Source: Daucus carota subsp. sativus (lineage: Eukaryota; Streptophyta; Magnoliopsida; Apiales; Apiaceae). From it: a stretch of DNA of 64,000 nucleotides. A program made the translations under genes and the position numbers. The DNA lies in NCBI RefSeq assembly GCF_001625215.2, contig NC_030385.2, positions 41,689,598 through 41,753,597 on the forward strand. The letters are read 5' to 3'. The notes beneath the pieces were generated by a model. That model was given only the letters and a program-made list of their open reading frames with translations, did no database searches and was not told where the DNA came from. Below, in pieces: positions 61,501-64,000 of the stretch (positions within the stretch are counted from its first letter, which is position 1; each line of letters opens with the position of its first letter).

Positions 61501-63997
61501 TTGGGGGAGAAAATAAGAAACAGAAATCTCTCGTTAAACAAGAATTTAAAAAGAATATACTTCGGCTAATAAAGAAATCAGCCATTAGGAAGTTTTTCCT
61601 TGTAATAGAACACACAATTCAAAACAAAAACTGGTAAATATACATCTTGGTAGAGTATTTCTTTAGAGGAGGGGACAGTCTAACTGGGACAGAAAGTGTT
61701 TATTGTTTACTAGAAATTAAGATGAAATCAGTATAAATATTTCCATCCTGAATAAATCATTAGTATAAACATACACTGATTTCCTTTTTGGTAAGTGGAG
61801 CAAATGCTGTATCATCTTTCACGCCAGTAACTATGTAGAGCCGCACCCTCTGCTGACCAAATATCATTTCAATGTACTCGTCTTTGTTAAGAAATTTCGA
61901 AAAATCAAAACCTGTTTCCTCCAAAACCTGTAACCAACAAAGTGTCTTCATAGTAAACCAAAAGGGATTTTTCTTGTACTACTAAGATTGTATTATGTTC
62001 ATGACGGTCATTTTTGTGGATATCTTTTTATCAATATTTCAAAAGTCTCACGGAAGCCACGTGGCAAAGGAGACATCCATAAAACATGATAATCGTCAAA
62101 AACAATCAAGACAGAGAACTTACCTCCCTAACAGCACACTTATGGTCTTCCTCATCTTTGTTCTTTTTTCCACGGGGAAAACTCCAACTTGTTCCTTTCC
62201 ACCCTTTAACTAGTAAACACTGCAGATCACAGATTCACGAGTCAATAACTCTTAACTTATCATCAGAACACAAACCAAATTATTATTCTAAATTTTATTT
62301 CACTTATATCTTCATCAATGTAATGGTTATTCAAACTGCATCACACAATCACCAACCCGAAGATTGTAACACTAAAATTCCAAAAGTTTTCTGATCAGAA
62401 AAATTGAATTAGAAGAACTTCCACATTTCATGTTGAGCTTCTCTGTGTTGATTGCTAAAGAAACCAGGAGTAATTCAAATACAGCCATACATGATAATAC
62501 AAAATTCATTACAGTAAGGCTGAAATATATGAAGTCCATTTATTAAAAGAGAACATACCCGCTCATAAGTTTCATCCAGAATAATGGCTCCTGTTACAGG
62601 AACCCGAACCTTGTATGAAGTGAAATCCTTGAATATGTCATCTATGTGTGCGACATAGGGTTTCAAAACATCACAACTGTTAAACACTATGATCAATTAA
62701 GGAATAGGAACATAGTCAATAGTGAATTAGATATCGAAACCCAATAGTTTTTACTTCCTCCGTCCCATTTTAGTTATCACTTTGACGTTTTGCATGTAAT
62801 TTAAGTGTATAAAAAGGTGTTTCTGTTTGTTATTTTTCAAATTTTCTTTTTTGGAATTAAAATATAAATTATAAACTTCAATTCAGAAAAAAAATTGAAA
62901 ATAATAGAAGGAATTACATTTTTTAGTCAACTTAGATAACGTGTAAAAAGTCATAGTGACAACTAAAAAAGGATGGAGGACTATGAAATAGCAACAGATT
63001 ATAAGGAAACGATTTAAAGGATACTGAGGGAGGTGAATTCCTTTAGCGAAAGTGACTTCAGTGAAGGATTTCTTTCAACTGAATTGTCCTCATAAAACCA
63101 GTGTGCATATTCCACAAGAAACAGTATCCTCTCAAACGATTGTTGATCTTCTTTTGGGACATTTAAAACAAACCGGCTGGAAAGGAATAATGCACGTAAT
63201 CAATTTCCATAACAATCCGATACTACAGATATATGATGAACTAGAAAGCCCCTGTTGAAAGCATTACATCATTGCAAACTATATTAAAACTGGGAAAGGA
63301 TGAGCACTATCTTGTATATGTAGAAACTACATATGTATAATCCTCGTTTTTTTCCCTGCATCAATTTCTTATGCAATAAGGGCAAGTTACAGTAAATTGC
63401 CGATATCCAAACACTCAAACCTAACCTCTGCTAAAGTCCTCATCGACCAGGCTACAATGCTATAATACACTGCTGTGAGTTATCCCTAACATCAACACAC
63501 ACACACACACACACTCAGCCAGTAGTGTAATAAACACACGAATAACTAACAGGATTCATTAATATTACGAGTAACTGAACATAAGATCGTTACAGTATAA
63601 CCTCCTCGATAAATAAATAATCTCGATAAATTATAACTAACTATCATGGATAAATGCCAGTATAACAGACACAGTGTATTTGTAATCTCGATAAATTAAA
63701 ACTCACTTTCACTAGTCCACCGTAACAGAGTGTATTTTTAATCTCGATATATTATAACTAACTTTTACGAGTCTGGCATAACAGAGACGGTGTATTTTCA
63801 ATCTCGATAAATAGAAACTAACTTCTACGAGTCCAACATAACAGGCGGTGTATTTTTAATCTGGATAAGTGAATAATCTCGAAAAGAAGTAAAAGGAGTA
63901 AAAAAAGGTGGAACCTGCAGAGATCGTCGAGGAGTTCTTGAGGAGGGAGGCCGGAATTCCTTAGCGGCGCGCTCGAAGATCGAGGAAGCCCTGACAT
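58540..63997 (-). CDS. DCP2: mRNA-decapping enzyme subunit 2 (DCP2), complete
   Basis: DCP2 is the Nudix hydrolase that removes the 5' cap, releasing m7GDP, and commits mRNA to 5'-3' decay in cytoplasmic P-bodies with DCP1 and VCS. Eight exons (63997-63915, 63176-63025, 62686-62559, 62219-62124, 61927-61775, 60609-60506, 60422-60355 and 58724-58540) give 322 residues with all phases correct. Order: [20 protein letters not shown] opening; regulatory Box A (about 20-95, [20 protein letters not shown]); the Nudix fold with [11 protein letters not shown] and a perfect Nudix box ([15 protein letters not shown] leading into CAVREVLEETGF), whose catalytic RE-x-x-EE glutamates are present; Box B-like [20 protein letters not shown]; and a tail ending [15 protein letters not shown]. 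It is shorter than the Arabidopsis protein (about 373) because the tail is shorter. Introns hold a tandem repeat (intron 1) and a MITE (intron 2). Confidence 0.95.
59735..59830 (-). other. Exon-like GC-richer island inside DCP2 intron 7
   Basis: On the minus strand this stretch ends in a good donor (GCGGCAG|GTAAGTG at about 59749). It is GC-richer than the intron around it ('gggtgcgcagtgcgg'). It is not needed to join exons 7 and 8, whose phases already fit. It could be an alternative exon, a start exon of a nested transcript or a repeat scrap. Confidence 0.3.
62754..62981. mobile_element. Stowaway MITE in DCP2 intron 2
   Basis: The 228-bp element is flanked by TA. The ends CTTCCTCCGTCCCATTTTAG and CTAAAAAAGGATGGAGGAC are inverted; the inner 'ttatcactttgacg' pairs with 'agtcatagtgaca'. 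Its right end lies 43 bp from the exon 2 donor, so it fills most of this short intron. Confidence 0.85.
63595..63880. repeat. Minisatellite in DCP2 intron 1
   Basis: About four diverged units of 60-68 bp each contain 'gtgtatttntaatctcgata', 'aattanaactnac', 'tacgagtc' and 'cataacag'. The last unit ends about 30 bp from the exon 1 donor. The intron sequence to the left (63177-63594) also has a short CA run at 63496-63514. Confidence 0.8.
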
Positions 63998-64000
63998 CTC

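Overview
This window is nuclear DNA of a flowering plant, most likely a eudicot. The evidence is GT-AG introns throughout, AT-rich spacers, plant-specific gene families (NPH3/BTB, CASP-like, plant synaptotagmin, WAV3-type RING-vWA) and a dense load of plant transposons: Helitrons and hAT, Mutator, PIF/Tourist and Stowaway elements. The species cannot be fixed from sequence alone. No bacterial, organellar or viral genes were seen.

Eight multi-domain housekeeping or signalling genes can be built with consistent splice phases, plus one small secreted-peptide gene. From left to right they are: adenosine kinase (ADK, minus, 1142-4811, 12 exons); a cysteine-rich secreted peptide (plus, 8503-8718) with a decayed paralogue at 9402-9722; a plant synaptotagmin with SMP and two C2 domains (plus, 15489-21584, 12 exons); a WAV3-like RING-H2/vWA E3 ligase (plus, 30242-33979, 2 exons); an NPH3-family BTB protein (minus, 34968-37590, 4 exons); ubiquitin-like protein 5 (UBL5/Hub1, minus, 41494-41715, with a likely 3'-UTR intron); a plastid-type GNAT acetyltransferase (minus, 48454-51126, 3 exons); a CASP-like 5A membrane protein (plus, 54803-57683, 3 exons); and the mRNA decapping enzyme DCP2 (minus, 58540-63997, 8 exons, complete to within 3 bp of the window edge). 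The genes are not a functional cluster. They cover purine salvage, ER-plasma membrane tethering, ubiquitination and tropic signalling, splicing, protein acetylation, membrane scaffolding and mRNA decay.

The spacers are made largely of mobile elements, many with visible boundaries. A 1252-bp hAT-like element at 5664-6915 has an exact 8-bp target duplication and carries what looks like a captured 5' exon. Three minus-strand Helitrons (11373-12713, 23047-25566, 25567-26905) include a pair joined head to tail at one AT target site. A Mutator-like element at 51671-52772 has an exact 9-bp target duplication and a perfect 77-bp hairpin. There are several Tourist and Stowaway MITEs, some in introns. 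Two palindromic elements at 43761-44198 and 44233-44683 sit directly between (TA)n arrays. Other tandem repeats lie in DCP2 intron 1, beside ADK, and at 37.9-38.7 kb and 45.9-46.1 kb.

Most of the novelty is in the transposons and in the cysteine-rich peptide locus. I saw no evidence of an unknown multi-gene system. All exon models come from reading splice sites and family similarity by eye, without alignment software.
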